Origin: an uncultured Butyricicoccus sp.
GTDB lineage: Bacteria > Bacillota > Clostridia > Oscillospirales > Butyricicoccaceae
Direction: 5' to 3'
DNA: 64,000 nt
Assembly: GCA_934532985.1 (NCBI GenBank)
Contig: CAKTAV010000007.1
Location: 34,714-98,713 of the forward strand
Part shown: in pieces, positions 33,919-43,639 of the stretch
Position numbering within the stretch: the stretch's first letter is position 1
Layout: each line of letters starts with the position of its first letter
The notes under the pieces: model-generated
Seen by the model: only the letters and a program-made list of their open reading frames with translations
The model's database searches: none
Told to the model about the DNA's origin: nothing
Translations under genes and position numbers: made by a program

Positions 33919-34773
33919 TTACTTTGCAGCCCGAACAGCAGCAAGCTCTGCTTCTGCCGCATCAATGGCTTCCTTCCACTGCTCCGGAGTCGGCTGCGAG
34001 CTGTGTGCACCGGTAGACTCCGCAAAGGTAGCGCCCTTACCCTTGATGGTGTTCAGAATGATTGCGGTCGGCTGACCCTTGGTTGCATATGCGTTCTGAA
34101 CCGCATCATAAATCTGTTCTACGTCATTGCCGTCCTCACACTCGACAACATTCCAGCCGAATGCATCAAACTTAGCAGCCAGACCCTTACCGTGGGACAT
34201 GATGTCGTCTACGGCGCCGTCCAGCTGACGCTTATTGCTGTCTACAAAGCAAACGAGGTTGTCCAGCTTGTAGTGAGCAGCGAACTGTGCTGCCTCCCAA
34301 ACCTGACCTTCGTCGCATTCGCCGTCGCCGACGAATACAAATACATGGTTGCTGCGTCCGTCGAGCTTATTGCCCAGTGCAGCGCCGGTAGCGGTGGACA
34401 TGCCCTGGCCCAGAGAGCCGGTGGTCAGGTCTACGCCCGGGGTCTTGGTGCGGTCCGTATGGGACGGGAAGTTGGTACCCGGCTGGTTCAGGGTACGGGT
34501 CAGTTCCAGATCATAGAAGCCCTTCAGGCCGAGCGTCGCATACGCGCACGGGCCGGCATGTCCCTTGGACAGTACACACCAGTCACGGTCTTCCCAACGC
34601 GGGTTCTTCGGGTCAATGTTCATTACGTCGCCGTACAGAACTGCCATCGCGTCCGCAATCGACATGGAACCACCGACGTGGCCAAAACCGAGCGCACCAA
34701 TGGTCTTCAGCGTCTCAACACGGATTTCTGCTGCGAATTCCTTGAGCGCCTGCATCTTTTCTGCTTTCTGCAT
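33919..34773 (-). CDS. Transketolase, N-terminal subunit
   Basis: 284 residues. The thiamine-diphosphate motif 'GDGECDEGQVWEAA' ends with the metal-binding Asn in 'VDSNKRQLDG'. 'GHVGGSMSIADAMAVLYG' is the expected N-terminal block. The start is probably ATG 34773; GTG 34782 is an alternative. Divergent from the DeoR regulator, which is its likely controller. Confidence 0.92.
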   Translation of the reverse strand: MQKAEKMQALKEFAAEIRVETLKTIGALGFGHVGGSMSIADAMAVLYGDVMNIDPKNPRWEDRDWCVLSKGHAGPCAYATLGLKGFYDLELTRTLNQPGTNFPSHTDRTKTPGVDLTTGSLGQGMSTATGAALGNKLDGRSNHVFVFVGDGECDEGQVWEAAQFAAHYKLDNLVCFVDSNKRQLDGAVDDIMSHGKGLAAKFDAFGWNVVECEDGNDVEQIYDAVQNAYATKGQPTAIILNTIKGKGATFAESTGAHSSQPTPEQWKEAIDAAEAELAAVRAAK

Positions 34774-35129
34774 TGAATACACCTACCTATTCCTATTTCT
34801 TATTGCATATCGCAAAACCTGCGAAGGCTTCTCACACCTTCACGCTTTATCATATTTTAACATCTTCATGGGTACTTTTCAATGCCAAACTGCACATTTT
34901 CGCACCAATTTTTTCCCAACTTCTCTTCTTCTATTACAAATACTCTGGTCCATGTTGGTTACTTTCCAAATTTGCTTGTAATTTCGTGGTTAAATTTGTT
35001 TGTTTTCTATTCCTTTTTCCTATTATTTTTGATACAATGTTTATGATATTTTGTTTTTGCATTACAATGACAGAGTATCTGTATTATCTCGCATGTATCG
35101 CACCCAGTCTTAGGAAAGGATCCTACATA
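34774..35129. other. Divergent control region, transketolase/DeoR
   Basis: A 356-bp AT-rich, T-rich stretch with no gene. A minus-strand TATGAT (34854-34849) is a possible -10 for transketolase; I could not pair it with a good -35 at normal spacing. It probably contains the DeoR operator. Confidence 0.5.
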
Positions 35130-35891
35130 ATGAAAATCAGCAGACTTAACGCAATTGAGGAATATGTCCTGACGAACCGGACCGTCGGCATCGACGAACT
35201 GTGTCAGGTCTTTCAGGTCTCCAAGAACACAATTCGGCGCGACCTGAGCGAACTGGAAAACCGCGGACGCATCACGAAGGTGTACGGCGGTGTCACGGCG
35301 GTGATTCAGGATGACGTCACTCCGCTTCCGATTCGCTCCAGCATCAACCCGGACGGTAAAGAGCACATCGGCGCGCTGGCGGCGCAGCTGGTCTCGGACG
35401 GCGACTCGATTTTTATTGATTCCGGATCGACCGCGGTATGTCTGCTGCGCCACCTGACCGAACGGCGCAATGTAACGGTAATCACCCACTCGCTGACGGC
35501 GATGATTGAGGCGGCGAAGTACGAAAATCTCCGCCTGATTTCGCTGGGCGGACAGTATCAGTCCTCCACCAGCTCGTTTGTGGGCATATCCGCCCTCAGC
35601 TCGCTGTCGGATATCCGCATTAACAAGGCGTTCATGGGCGCAACCGGCGTCACGATCGAGACCGGCATGAGCAACACGACATTTTTAGAGGCGGAGATCA
35701 AGCGCACCGTTGTCTCGCACTCCTCGCACATCGTCCTGTTGGCCGACCACACCAAGCTCGGGCGGGAGGCGACGATCTCGTTCTGCCGTCTGCAAAGCCT
35801 GTATGCATTGGTCACGGATCAGGCGCTGCCGGAAAAGTTCTCCGACTTCTTCCAGGCACATTCCATCCTCGTGCGCTATCCGGAAAAATAA
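35130..35891 (+). CDS. DeoR family sugar-phosphate-responsive regulator
   Basis: 253 residues from ATG 35130, with TAGGAAAGGA upstream. The N-terminal helix-turn-helix reads 'VSKNTIRRDLSELENRGRI', followed by the 'KVYGGV' hinge. The C-terminal sugar-isomerase-like sensor has 'IFIDSGSTAVCLLRHL'. Such proteins repress sugar catabolic genes until a phosphorylated intermediate binds. Its position between split transketolase and IolB/IolD suggests control of one or both. Confidence 0.9.
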   Translation: MKISRLNAIEEYVLTNRTVGIDELCQVFQVSKNTIRRDLSELENRGRITKVYGGVTAVIQDDVTPLPIRSSINPDGKEHIGALAAQLVSDGDSIFIDSGSTAVCLLRHLTERRNVTVITHSLTAMIEAAKYENLRLISLGGQYQSSTSSFVGISALSSLSDIRINKAFMGATGVTIETGMSNTTFLEAEIKRTVVSHSSHIVLLADHTKLGREATISFCRLQSLYALVTDQALPEKFSDFFQAHSILVRYPEK

Positions 35892-35914
35892 TATTGGCGC
35901 ATGGACACGTTTTT

Positions 35915-35956
35915 CGTCCGCAGCTGCTCTTTTGCCGCTGCGGACGTTTTGTTTTT
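35915..35956 (+). terminator. Terminator of the DeoR gene
   Basis: CGTCCGCAG (35915-35923) pairs with CTGCGGACG (35938-35946), followed by TTTTGTTTTT. Confidence 0.9.
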
Positions 35957-36055
35957 ATGCGGCGAATTTGTCATTTTTGTCAATCTTACGCGGGAAACAC
36001 TTGATTTCTTTTTGGAGTTTTTCTGTGTCCTTCCAGTGAAATTTTGGGCAAGTGA

Positions 36056-36084
36056 TTGAAAATAAAAATAGGGCATGCTATAAT
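36056..36084 (+). promoter_or_regulatory. Promoter of the iolB-iolD pair
   Basis: TTGAAA (36056-36061), 17 bp, perfect TATAAT (36079-36084). The leader has a small hairpin, TGCCG...CGGCA (near 36137-36155). Confidence 0.85.
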
Positions 36085-36179
36085 GTAGGCACGAATGCAA
36101 TCGTATTTTATTGTTTGCTTTGTTTTGATCGGAACTGCCGTCTGGGAGAGGCGGCATCCACGAGAAAGGTGTGTTTATT

Positions 36180-36995
36180 ATGTACATGGATAAGGATGTC
36201 CAGCGCGGCTATAACGAATATCTGCGTCTGGAGGAAGGTCCTGGCAAGGACGGCATGATGGACGTCGCCCTGTTGGTCATGGAGGCTGGAGACTCCTACA
36301 CCATCGAGGAGGCGGATAAGGAAGTCGCCTGCCTGCTGTTTGACGGTGACGTAAACATGACGTGGGATGACCAGAGCGTTGATATGGCTCGTCCCAATCC
36401 GTTTGATTACAACCCGTGGTGCCTGCTGGTACACAAGCAGACCAAGATTGTCATCACGGCAAAGGGTCCGTCCAACGTCTACATTCAGAAGACGCTGAAC
36501 GACAAGGTTGCTCCGGAATTCCCGAACAAGCTGTTCCGTCCGGAAGACACCGACACTTGGGCACGCAGCGCCAACGGCGAGCTGCAGGGCTGCTGCAAGC
36601 GCGACGTTCGTACCTGCTTTGATCTGGACAACGCCCCGTACTCCAACATGGTTCTGGGCGAGGTTGTCAATCTGCCGGGCAAGTGGACCTCGTACCCGCC
36701 GCATCATCACCCGCAGCCGGAAGTTTACTTCTACCGCTATGACAAGCCGCAGGGCTTTGGCGCAGGCTGGGGCAACGGCGAGCTGTATGAAACCCATCAT
36801 AACGGCGCCGCCCTCATCACATCCAAGATGCACTCTCAGGTTACAGCACCGGGTTACTCCTGCTGCTATGCTTGGGGCATCCGTCATCTGCCGGGTAATC
36901 CGTGGGATAAGACCCGTATTGACGACGAGGAGCATCTGTGGCTGCTGGCAGACGACGCCAACGACCACATCTGGAAGTGCCCGACCGGCTATTAA
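36180..36995 (+). CDS. iolB: 5-deoxy-glucuronate isomerase (IolB/KduI-type)
   Basis: 271 residues, a double-cupin protein. The metal site is in 'YPPHHHPQPEVYFYRYD', with His and Glu ligands. IolB converts 5-deoxy-glucuronate to 2-deoxy-5-keto-gluconate in myo-inositol breakdown. GAGAAAGG precedes ATG 36180; GTG at 36171 is less likely. The IolD gene follows 65 bp later, and IolD makes the substrate of IolB, which supports the assignment. Confidence 0.88.
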   Translation: MYMDKDVQRGYNEYLRLEEGPGKDGMMDVALLVMEAGDSYTIEEADKEVACLLFDGDVNMTWDDQSVDMARPNPFDYNPWCLLVHKQTKIVITAKGPSNVYIQKTLNDKVAPEFPNKLFRPEDTDTWARSANGELQGCCKRDVRTCFDLDNAPYSNMVLGEVVNLPGKWTSYPPHHHPQPEVYFYRYDKPQGFGAGWGNGELYETHHNGAALITSKMHSQVTAPGYSCCYAWGIRHLPGNPWDKTRIDDEEHLWLLADDANDHIWKCPTGY

Positions 36996-37060
36996 TTCGG
37001 AGTTTCAACGCAGCCGGAACCCGGTTCCGGTTTATCTGTACTAGAGGAGGAATTATCTAA

Positions 37061-39037
37061 ATGAGACACATGGAAACGGTTCGTCTGACCACCAGCCAGG
37101 CATGCATTCGCTTCCTGGAGAACCAGTATGTCAGCTACATTGACATGGATGGCAACGAAGTCGAGCACAAGTTCATCCGCGGCATCTTCATGATCCCGGG
37201 CCATGGCAACTGTGTTGGCTACTGCAACGGTATCGAGCAGGAAATCAAGGATATGGAAGTATATCAGGGCAAGAACGAGCAGGGCATGGCTCTGGCTGCT
37301 GTTGCCTTCTCCCGTCAGCTGCGCCGCAAGCAGGCATTCGTCTGCACCTCGTCGGTTGGCCCGGGCGCCTGCAACATGATTACCGCTGCCGCTACCGCTA
37401 CCGCAAACAACATTCCGGTTCTTCTGATGCCGGGCGATGTTTACGCATCCCGTCAGCCGGACCCGGTTCTGCAGCAGATGGAGCAGCCGCAGAATCTGAC
37501 CATCTCCGCACACGACTCGTTCCAGGCTGTTGTTAAGTACTGGGGCCGTGTCAACCGTCCGGAGCAGATCATGACCGACATGATCGCTGCATTCCGCACG
37601 ATGACTGATCCGGGCAACTGCGGCGCCGTTGCAGTTTCTATCCCGCAGGACGTACAGGGCGAAGCGTATGATTACCCGGTTGATTTCTTCAAGAAGCGCG
37701 TTTGGAATATCGAGCGCCGTCCGGCTACCAAGAAGGCAGCGAAGAAGGCAGCAGAGATCATCAAGAGCGCAAAGAAGCCGCTTCTGATCTGCGGCGGCGG
37801 TGTTCGCTACGCAGAAGCACACAAGGTATTCCGTGCCTTCGCCGAGAAGTACGGCATTGCCTTCGGCGAGACGCAGGCCGGTAAGTCCGCAATTGAGTGG
37901 ACGCATCCGCTGAGCCTGGGCGGTCTGGGCATCACCGGTACCGAGTGCGCCAACAAGTTCGCGCATGACGCTGACGTTGTTATCGGTGTCGGCACCCGTT
38001 ATACCGACTTCACCACCGCTTCCAAGTGGCTGTATGACACGTCCGCAAAGTTTGTAAATATCAACCCGTCCGAGTTCCAGTGCCTGAAGATGGACGCTTA
38101 TCCGGTTGTTGCTGACGCCAACGAGGCGCTGACTGCAATCGGCGAAGAGCTGGACAACCTCGGCGGCTATCATACCTCTGACGCTTACGCAGCAGAGATC
38201 GCTGCGCTGCAGAAGGCTTGGTGGGCTGATGTCGATCGTATGGATCACACCGAATACATCGACGCCGAGTCCTACGTTCCGGAAATTCAGGATGCAAACC
38301 GCCGTGCAGTTGAGCATTACATCGAGTCCATCGGCTCGAAGCTGACGCAGACCGCTGCTCTGGGTTACATCAACCTGAACATTGCACCGGACTCCATCGT
38401 TGTCGGCGCTGCCGGTTCCCTGCCGGGCGACCTGCAGGCACTGTGGAGAGCTTCCGTTCCGAACACCTATCATTGTGAGTACGGCTACTCCTGCATGGGT
38501 TATGAGGTTGCCGGCGCTTACGGCTGTAAGATCGCTTGCCCGGACAAGGAAGTTTACGCAATGTGCGGCGACGGCTCGTTCGACATGCTGCACTCCGAGC
38601 TGATCGCTTCCATCCAGTATGGCTACAAGATCAACGTTTGCCTGTTTGATAACGCCGCTTACGGCTGCATCAACAACCTGCAGGTAGGTCAGGGCAACGA
38701 GTCCCGTACCACCGAGAAGAACATGCACATCCCGGGCACTCCGTACGATGGCAAGGATCTCGGTCCGGCAATGAACATCGACTACGCTGCAATCGCCGCC
38801 GCTTACGGCTGCAAGAGCTACCGCGTAACCACGATGGAAGAGCTGGCTGCTGCACTGGAGGATTCCAAGAAGCAGACTGTTTCCACCCTGATCGACATGA
38901 AGGTTCTGCCGAAGTCCATGTCCAAGGAGTGGGAAGCTTGGTGGCGTGTTGGCGTTGCCTCTGTCTCCGAAAAGCCGGAGGTTCAGGAAGCTTACAAGAA
39001 GCTGACCGATCACCTGTATGAAGCTCGTCATTATTAA
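37061..39037 (+). CDS. iolD: 3D-(3,5/4)-trihydroxycyclohexane-1,2-dione acylhydrolase
   Basis: 658 residues of the thiamine-diphosphate acetolactate-synthase fold. The catalytic Glu is in 'YQGKNEQGMALAAVAF', and the cofactor motif 'GDGSFDMLHSEL' ends with Asn in 'CLFDNAAYG'. It opens the cyclic diketone formed from inositol to give 5-deoxy-glucuronate, the substrate of the upstream IolB. AGAGGAGGA lies 11 nt before the ATG. The usual iolA, C, E, G and J neighbours are missing from this window. Confidence 0.92.
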   Translation: MRHMETVRLTTSQACIRFLENQYVSYIDMDGNEVEHKFIRGIFMIPGHGNCVGYCNGIEQEIKDMEVYQGKNEQGMALAAVAFSRQLRRKQAFVCTSSVGPGACNMITAAATATANNIPVLLMPGDVYASRQPDPVLQQMEQPQNLTISAHDSFQAVVKYWGRVNRPEQIMTDMIAAFRTMTDPGNCGAVAVSIPQDVQGEAYDYPVDFFKKRVWNIERRPATKKAAKKAAEIIKSAKKPLLICGGGVRYAEAHKVFRAFAEKYGIAFGETQAGKSAIEWTHPLSLGGLGITGTECANKFAHDADVVIGVGTRYTDFTTASKWLYDTSAKFVNINPSEFQCLKMDAYPVVADANEALTAIGEELDNLGGYHTSDAYAAEIAALQKAWWADVDRMDHTEYIDAESYVPEIQDANRRAVEHYIESIGSKLTQTAALGYINLNIAPDSIVVGAAGSLPGDLQALWRASVPNTYHCEYGYSCMGYEVAGAYGCKIACPDKEVYAMCGDGSFDMLHSELIASIQYGYKINVCLFDNAAYGCINNLQVGQGNESRTTEKNMHIPGTPYDGKDLGPAMNIDYAAIAAAYGCKSYRVTTMEELAAALEDSKKQTVSTLIDMKVLPKSMSKEWEAWWRVGVASVSEKPEVQEAYKKLTDHLYEARHY

Positions 39038-39066
39038 TATCACGCAGCCTTTGCAACTGCATTTTC

Positions 39067-39099
39067 CCGGGTACCGACAATGTCGGTACCCGGTTTTTT
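39067..39099 (+). terminator. Terminator of iolB-iolD
   Basis: CCGGGTACCGACA (39067-39079) pairs with TGTCGGTACCCGG (39081-39093); the tips of the stem are sterically open and T residues follow. Confidence 0.92.
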
Positions 39100-39167
39100 G
39101 TCATTGGATTGCGTCGCGATATATACTTCCTCTGTAAACAGGCAGAAATCCACAGATCGATTAGATC

Positions 39168-39216
39168 AAAAGACGAGATTCGGAATCCTTTTTGGTCTCC
39201 AAACCTCGTCTTTTTT
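39168..39216. terminator. Bidirectional terminator of the ftsK-flavin reductase operon
   Basis: AAAAGACGAG (39168-39177) pairs with CTCGTCTTTT (39205-39214), and more T residues follow. A fragment of type 2 repeat (TTGCGTCGCGATATA, near 39108-39123) lies just before it. Confidence 0.8.
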
Positions 39217-39237
39217 CTTCACATGTATTGATTTTAT

Positions 39238-39765
39238 TTACTCGTTAATATACGCTCCCACAATGCGTCCGACAAACATCACCTGCTTGTCTACCGCATT
39301 CGGATCGATCGGATACTCCGGAAACGCCTTGTCGCGAATATCCGCCTGCTTGATATCTGCCGGCTCCAGACGACCGGCGTACATGGTCTCGCACACAAGT
39401 GTATACGCTGCCTCTTCAAACGTCGGCACGCCGTCCAGCTCCACCGGCGTCAGACCGGTCTTTGCCACCTTGTCGATATCGCGTCCGGACTGGCATCCGG
39501 CAATGTTCAGCGCATCCTGATGTCCCGGCTTGAGGCTGATGACGGCAAACTTGGAGTTCTTATTCATATAGTCCAGCGTATAGCGGGAATCACGGACATA
39601 GACCGTAACGGCATCCTGATACCACAGCTCACCGATCATGCCCCAGTTGATGGTCATGAAGTTGAAATTTTCCATCGTGCCTGCACTCAGCAGCATCCAC
39701 TTATTGCGAATCTCATCAATGACGTTGCCCGGAAGCTGCTCCGGTGCGATTTTACGAAATGCCAT
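39238..39765 (-). CDS. Flavin reductase-like (FMN-binding) protein
   Basis: 175 residues from ATG 39765, with GGAGAGG upstream. The flavin reductase-like split-barrel is recognisable from 'WMLLSAGTMENFNFMTINWG' and 'DAVTVYVRDSRYT'. Such proteins bind FMN and reduce it or act as small flavin oxidoreductases; the partner is unknown. It is 20 bp downstream of ftsK/spoIIIE on the same strand, so probably cotranscribed. Confidence 0.8.
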   Translation of the reverse strand: MAFRKIAPEQLPGNVIDEIRNKWMLLSAGTMENFNFMTINWGMIGELWYQDAVTVYVRDSRYTLDYMNKNSKFAVISLKPGHQDALNIAGCQSGRDIDKVAKTGLTPVELDGVPTFEEAAYTLVCETMYAGRLEPADIKQADIRDKAFPEYPIDPNAVDKQVMFVGRIVGAYINE

Positions 39766-39785
39766 TTGCACTACCTCTCCATTTC

Positions 39786-42587
39786 TCAAATATCACGACG
39801 AAGCTGGATTTCCATCCATTCGTCCTTGGTGATTAACACGCGGCGCGGTTTCGAGCCTTCGGACGGGCCGACAATGCCGCGCTCCTCCATCTGATCCATG
39901 ACACGAGCGGCGCGGGCATAGCCCAGCTTAAGCCGGCGCTGAAGCAGGGAGGTCGATGCCTGTCCGCTGCTAACGACAATCTGAATAGCGTCGTTGAGCA
40001 GGGGATCCTCGTCCTCCGAGGCATCGTGGGACGATCCGCCTGAACTGCCGGACTGTTCAATGTGCGCCTGAGCCTCCGCTGAATATTCCACTGCGGCGGT
40101 GGTTTTGACATGCGAAATGACGCGCTCGATCTCATCCGTGCTGATAAAGCAGCCCTGAATACGAATCGGCTTGGATGCGCCCAGCGGATGATAGAGCATA
40201 TCGCCCTTGCCGATCAGCTTTTCCGCGCCGGTGGTGTCCAAAATAATACGCGATTCCATACCGGAGGCCACCGCAAACGCGATACGCGACGGGATGTTGG
40301 ACTTCATCAGACCTGTGATAACGTCCGCCGACGGACGCTGAGTCGCGACGACCAGATACATACCGGCGGCGCGTGCCTTCTGCGCCAGACGGCAGATATA
40401 GCCCTCGACCTCCTTGGCGGAGACCATCATCAAATCCGCCAGCTCGTCGATGACAATGACAATCTGCGGCATCACCTTCGACGGCTTGACCGTCTGCGGC
40501 TCTTCCGGCGTTGCAGGTGTGTCCACGTCAAACGGCGGAACATCCGGATCCTCGGCGGCTGCCGTCTGTGTGGCGGTCTGTGCCGCTTCGGCCTCCTCCG
40601 CCTCACGCTTGCGCATGAGGTTGTTGTAGTCCTCCATCTTGCGCACGCCCTCGGCGGCAAACAGCGCATAGCGGCGATCCATCTCGTTGACCGCCCAGCT
40701 CAGCGCACCCGACGCCTTCTTCGCATCCGTGACAACCGGAATCAGCAGGTGCGGGATGCCGTTGTAGTTGGACAGCTCGACCATCTTCGGGTCAATCATA
40801 ATCAGCTGCAGCTCCTCGCGCGAGTGCTTATACAGCAGCGAAATCAAAATCGAGTTGATGCACACCGACTTGCCAGAGCCGGTCGTACCGGCGATCATCA
40901 GATGCGGCATTTTCGCCAGATCAATGACCTGAGGCGTGCCCGTGATGTCCTTGCCCAGCGCAACCGGAAGCTCCGCCTTGGAATAGGTAAACTCCGGCGA
41001 GGCGATAACCTCACGAAACGCGACGGTTTTGGACTTACGGTTGGCGACCTCAATGCCGATTGCGCCCTTTTCCGGCACCATCGAGATACGGACGTTGGGC
41101 GAACCCAGCGCCAGACCAATATCATCCGTCAGCGAAGTAATACGGGAAATCTTGACGCCGCGTTCAATCTGCACCTCAAACCGCGTAACCGTCGGGCCGA
41201 CGATCGGGTCGCCGATGATACGGGCGTCGATGCCGAACGAATCCAGCGTGTCAATCAGCTGTGCCGCGCGCGCCTCCAGCTCGGACTGGGAGTCGGTTGT
41301 CTCCCGCGGCGGCTTGTTGAGCAGATCAATGGACGGCGGCAGATACGGCGGCAGCGGAGACTGCCGCATCGCGCCTGCAATTTCCTGCTCCACCTGTTTC
41401 TTGGCGTGCGCCAGCTCGGCCTTTCCAGCCTTTTTCTCCTGTGCCAGCTCGGCGGCGGCTGAGGCAATTTCATCCGCATCGCTCTGCTGCTTTTTGCCCC
41501 AGTCCATCAGACGGTCAATATCCGGAAACGCGGAGGATTTGGACGATTTGGCGGTCTTTTCCGGCTTGGACTCTGTCATATCCTCCGGTTCAGGCGTGAC
41601 GGTGGCAGAGGAAGTGCCCTGCGGCATAACATCGCGCAGGCGATTCTGCCGATCCAAAATGCGGTGGGAACGGTCACGCCGCGCCGCGTCGCCTGGAAAT
41701 TCCTCCGGTATCTCGGTGGTGTCCGAACCGGCAAGAATACGCTCGGCCTCGGCGGCCTCCGCCTTGGCGCGCTCCGCCTTTTCAATCGCACGCAGTGCCT
41801 TTTTCTGCTTGGCCTTGGCGCGCCGGCGCGTCCAATAGGACGCCGTTTCCGGCTCGTCCGTGGAGGTTGTTTTCTGTTTTGTCTGTTTGGCTTCCCGCGG
41901 AGAAACCGTCATATCCTCTTCTTCCAGACGCTCTGCCTGATTGTCCTCACAAATCAGCCGATAGATGCTTCGCGCCAGCCCCCACGGAGTGCGGGCCAAG
42001 GCAGCAAAGATGCAGACGAGTAAGAAAAACAACAGAATAATGCGCGCGCCGGTATAGGAAAACGCCGTGCTGCATACAATGGCGAGCATGCCGGAGATCA
42101 CGCCGCTGGAGTGCAGCTCCACGCCGGTTTTCCACAGCGTTGCCACCGATCCAAACGACGGTGCCAGCGGCTTGGCAATGATGCATTGCAGCAGCGCGCT
42201 CCATAAAAACGGAATAATGAAAACGCAGAGGGCGCGCAGACGATAAGGGCGCATACTGCTCATGAGAATCAGTGCGTCCAGAATGAGCATGACGATCAGC
42301 ACATAGATGCCCCAACCGATCAAGCCGCCCGTCAATGTCCAAATCGGGTCGAGCAGCAGACCGTGGCGCCCTGCCATAGACAGCGCAAGCAACAGAGCCA
42401 CGACGCACAGCAGGATACCGGCAACGCGGCGGTTGAGCCACGTCGGACGCTGGACGGCAGTCTGTGTTTTCGCACTGCGGGAAGTGGATTTCTTCGCCGT
42501 TCCCTTCTTTGCCCGCGAGGTTGTCGATTTGCCCGACTTCGCGGAGGAGCGAGACGACGAGGATGTTCGCTTCTTGGTTGCAGCCAA
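39786..42587 (-). CDS. ftsK: DNA translocase FtsK/SpoIIIE
   Basis: 933 residues from TTG 42587, chosen because GAAGGTGA lies 8 nt upstream; the frame continues open to 42671 without a start signal. A Lys/Ser-rich N-terminus leads to four membrane segments (about 50-215), then an acidic linker. The RecA-like motor has Walker A 'AGTTGSGKSVCINS' and Walker B 'IVIVIDELADLMM'. The C-terminal gamma domain ('SLLQRRLKLGYARAARVMDQ') reads the orienting sequences. It pumps chromosome through the division or sporulation septum; in a sporulator it may serve as SpoIIIE. Confidence 0.95.
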   Translation of the reverse strand: MAATKKRTSSSSRSSAKSGKSTTSRAKKGTAKKSTSRSAKTQTAVQRPTWLNRRVAGILLCVVALLLALSMAGRHGLLLDPIWTLTGGLIGWGIYVLIVMLILDALILMSSMRPYRLRALCVFIIPFLWSALLQCIIAKPLAPSFGSVATLWKTGVELHSSGVISGMLAIVCSTAFSYTGARIILLFFLLVCIFAALARTPWGLARSIYRLICEDNQAERLEEEDMTVSPREAKQTKQKTTSTDEPETASYWTRRRAKAKQKKALRAIEKAERAKAEAAEAERILAGSDTTEIPEEFPGDAARRDRSHRILDRQNRLRDVMPQGTSSATVTPEPEDMTESKPEKTAKSSKSSAFPDIDRLMDWGKKQQSDADEIASAAAELAQEKKAGKAELAHAKKQVEQEIAGAMRQSPLPPYLPPSIDLLNKPPRETTDSQSELEARAAQLIDTLDSFGIDARIIGDPIVGPTVTRFEVQIERGVKISRITSLTDDIGLALGSPNVRISMVPEKGAIGIEVANRKSKTVAFREVIASPEFTYSKAELPVALGKDITGTPQVIDLAKMPHLMIAGTTGSGKSVCINSILISLLYKHSREELQLIMIDPKMVELSNYNGIPHLLIPVVTDAKKASGALSWAVNEMDRRYALFAAEGVRKMEDYNNLMRKREAEEAEAAQTATQTAAAEDPDVPPFDVDTPATPEEPQTVKPSKVMPQIVIVIDELADLMMVSAKEVEGYICRLAQKARAAGMYLVVATQRPSADVITGLMKSNIPSRIAFAVASGMESRIILDTTGAEKLIGKGDMLYHPLGASKPIRIQGCFISTDEIERVISHVKTTAAVEYSAEAQAHIEQSGSSGGSSHDASEDEDPLLNDAIQIVVSSGQASTSLLQRRLKLGYARAARVMDQMEERGIVGPSEGSKPRRVLITKDEWMEIQLRRDI

Positions 42588-42759
42588 AAAGGATTCACCT
42601 TCTTTTTTGGTAGAATTTGCGGATTGCGGCGAAAAATGGGCAATAAATGCCCTGAGAACACTGCAATACAAGCATAGAATAGCATATTTGTGAAGAAAAA
42701 GCTAGGCGGTATCCGAAAATCAAGAAAATGACGATGTCGCGCTTTCTTTGTTCCCATGG

Positions 42760-42789
42760 TTGCTTTTTTTACCCGGAATAGGGTATGAT
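42760..42789 (+). promoter_or_regulatory. Probable promoter of the HAD phosphatase gene
   Basis: TTGCTT (42760-42765), 18 bp, TATGAT (42784-42789). Confidence 0.5.
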
Positions 42790-42835
42790 ATAAAAAGGAG
42801 AGAATTGCACGCTATGAGAAATGAGGGTGATCATG

Positions 42836-43639
42836 ATGTACAAGTTAATTGCACTGGATTTGGACGGCACGGTACTCAACAGCAAGGTTGAGGTATTGCA
42901 GTCCACGGTAGAGGCGGTTCATTTTGCACGCCGGCAGGGCGTGAAGGTTGTCATTGCGACCGGACGTATTGTCGGCGAGGCCGCACAGTTTGCCAAAGAA
43001 ATCGGCGCATCGTCGGCAATGATTACCTCAGGCGGCGCCGCGATTTCCGATCCGGTCAACAATAAAGACGTCAAGGAATGGACAATGCCAGTGGAAACCA
43101 GCGCACAGATTATGGAGATTCTGCAAAACCGTCCGATTTCTGCGATGATTTATGTCGGCGAGCATCTGTATATGACGTCGTATTCCGACGCACAGTTTAC
43201 CCAAAGCCCCCGCGTGGAGGGGTATTGGTCCAGCCGCATTATTGAGGACGATCTGGCGGGGCTGATTCGCCGGGAGCAGCTCGGCGTCTGCAAGATTTTC
43301 GCCCGCGGCGAAATCAGCGAGCTGGCCGAGGCGCTGTGTCAGTTCAACTGTCTGCCGGGCATTCATATCACCCGCTCGGCCGAGGATAACTTTGAGGTCA
43401 TGCCGGAGAGCGTGAACAAGGGACGCTCCCTGCGCATGCTGGCGGATCTGATGGGCATTTCCATGCAGCAGGTCATCGCCATCGGCGACAGCGATAACGA
43501 TTCCGATATGCTGAAAATGGCGGGTATGCCGGTCGTAATGGCAAACGGTGACGATGCTGTGAAAAAACTCGCACGCTATCTGACGTCCAGCAACGACGAG
43601 GGCGGCGTAGCGCAGGCAATTTATCATTTGATTGGATAA
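42836..43639 (+). CDS. Cof-type HAD-superfamily hydrolase
   Basis: 267 residues. HAD motif I 'LIALDLDGTVLNS' holds the nucleophilic Asp, motif II lies in 'VVIATGR', motif III is a Lys near 190 ('SVNKGRSLR') and motif IV is 'AIGDSDNDSDMLKMAG'. The large C2B cap marks the Cof type, which dephosphorylates sugar phosphates, flavin or cofactor intermediates. I use ATG 42836, behind GAGGGTGAT; in-frame ATGs at 42833 and 42821 cannot be excluded. Confidence 0.9.
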   Translation: MYKLIALDLDGTVLNSKVEVLQSTVEAVHFARRQGVKVVIATGRIVGEAAQFAKEIGASSAMITSGGAAISDPVNNKDVKEWTMPVETSAQIMEILQNRPISAMIYVGEHLYMTSYSDAQFTQSPRVEGYWSSRIIEDDLAGLIRREQLGVCKIFARGEISELAEALCQFNCLPGIHITRSAEDNFEVMPESVNKGRSLRMLADLMGISMQQVIAIGDSDNDSDMLKMAGMPVVMANGDDAVKKLARYLTSSNDEGGVAQAIYHLIG

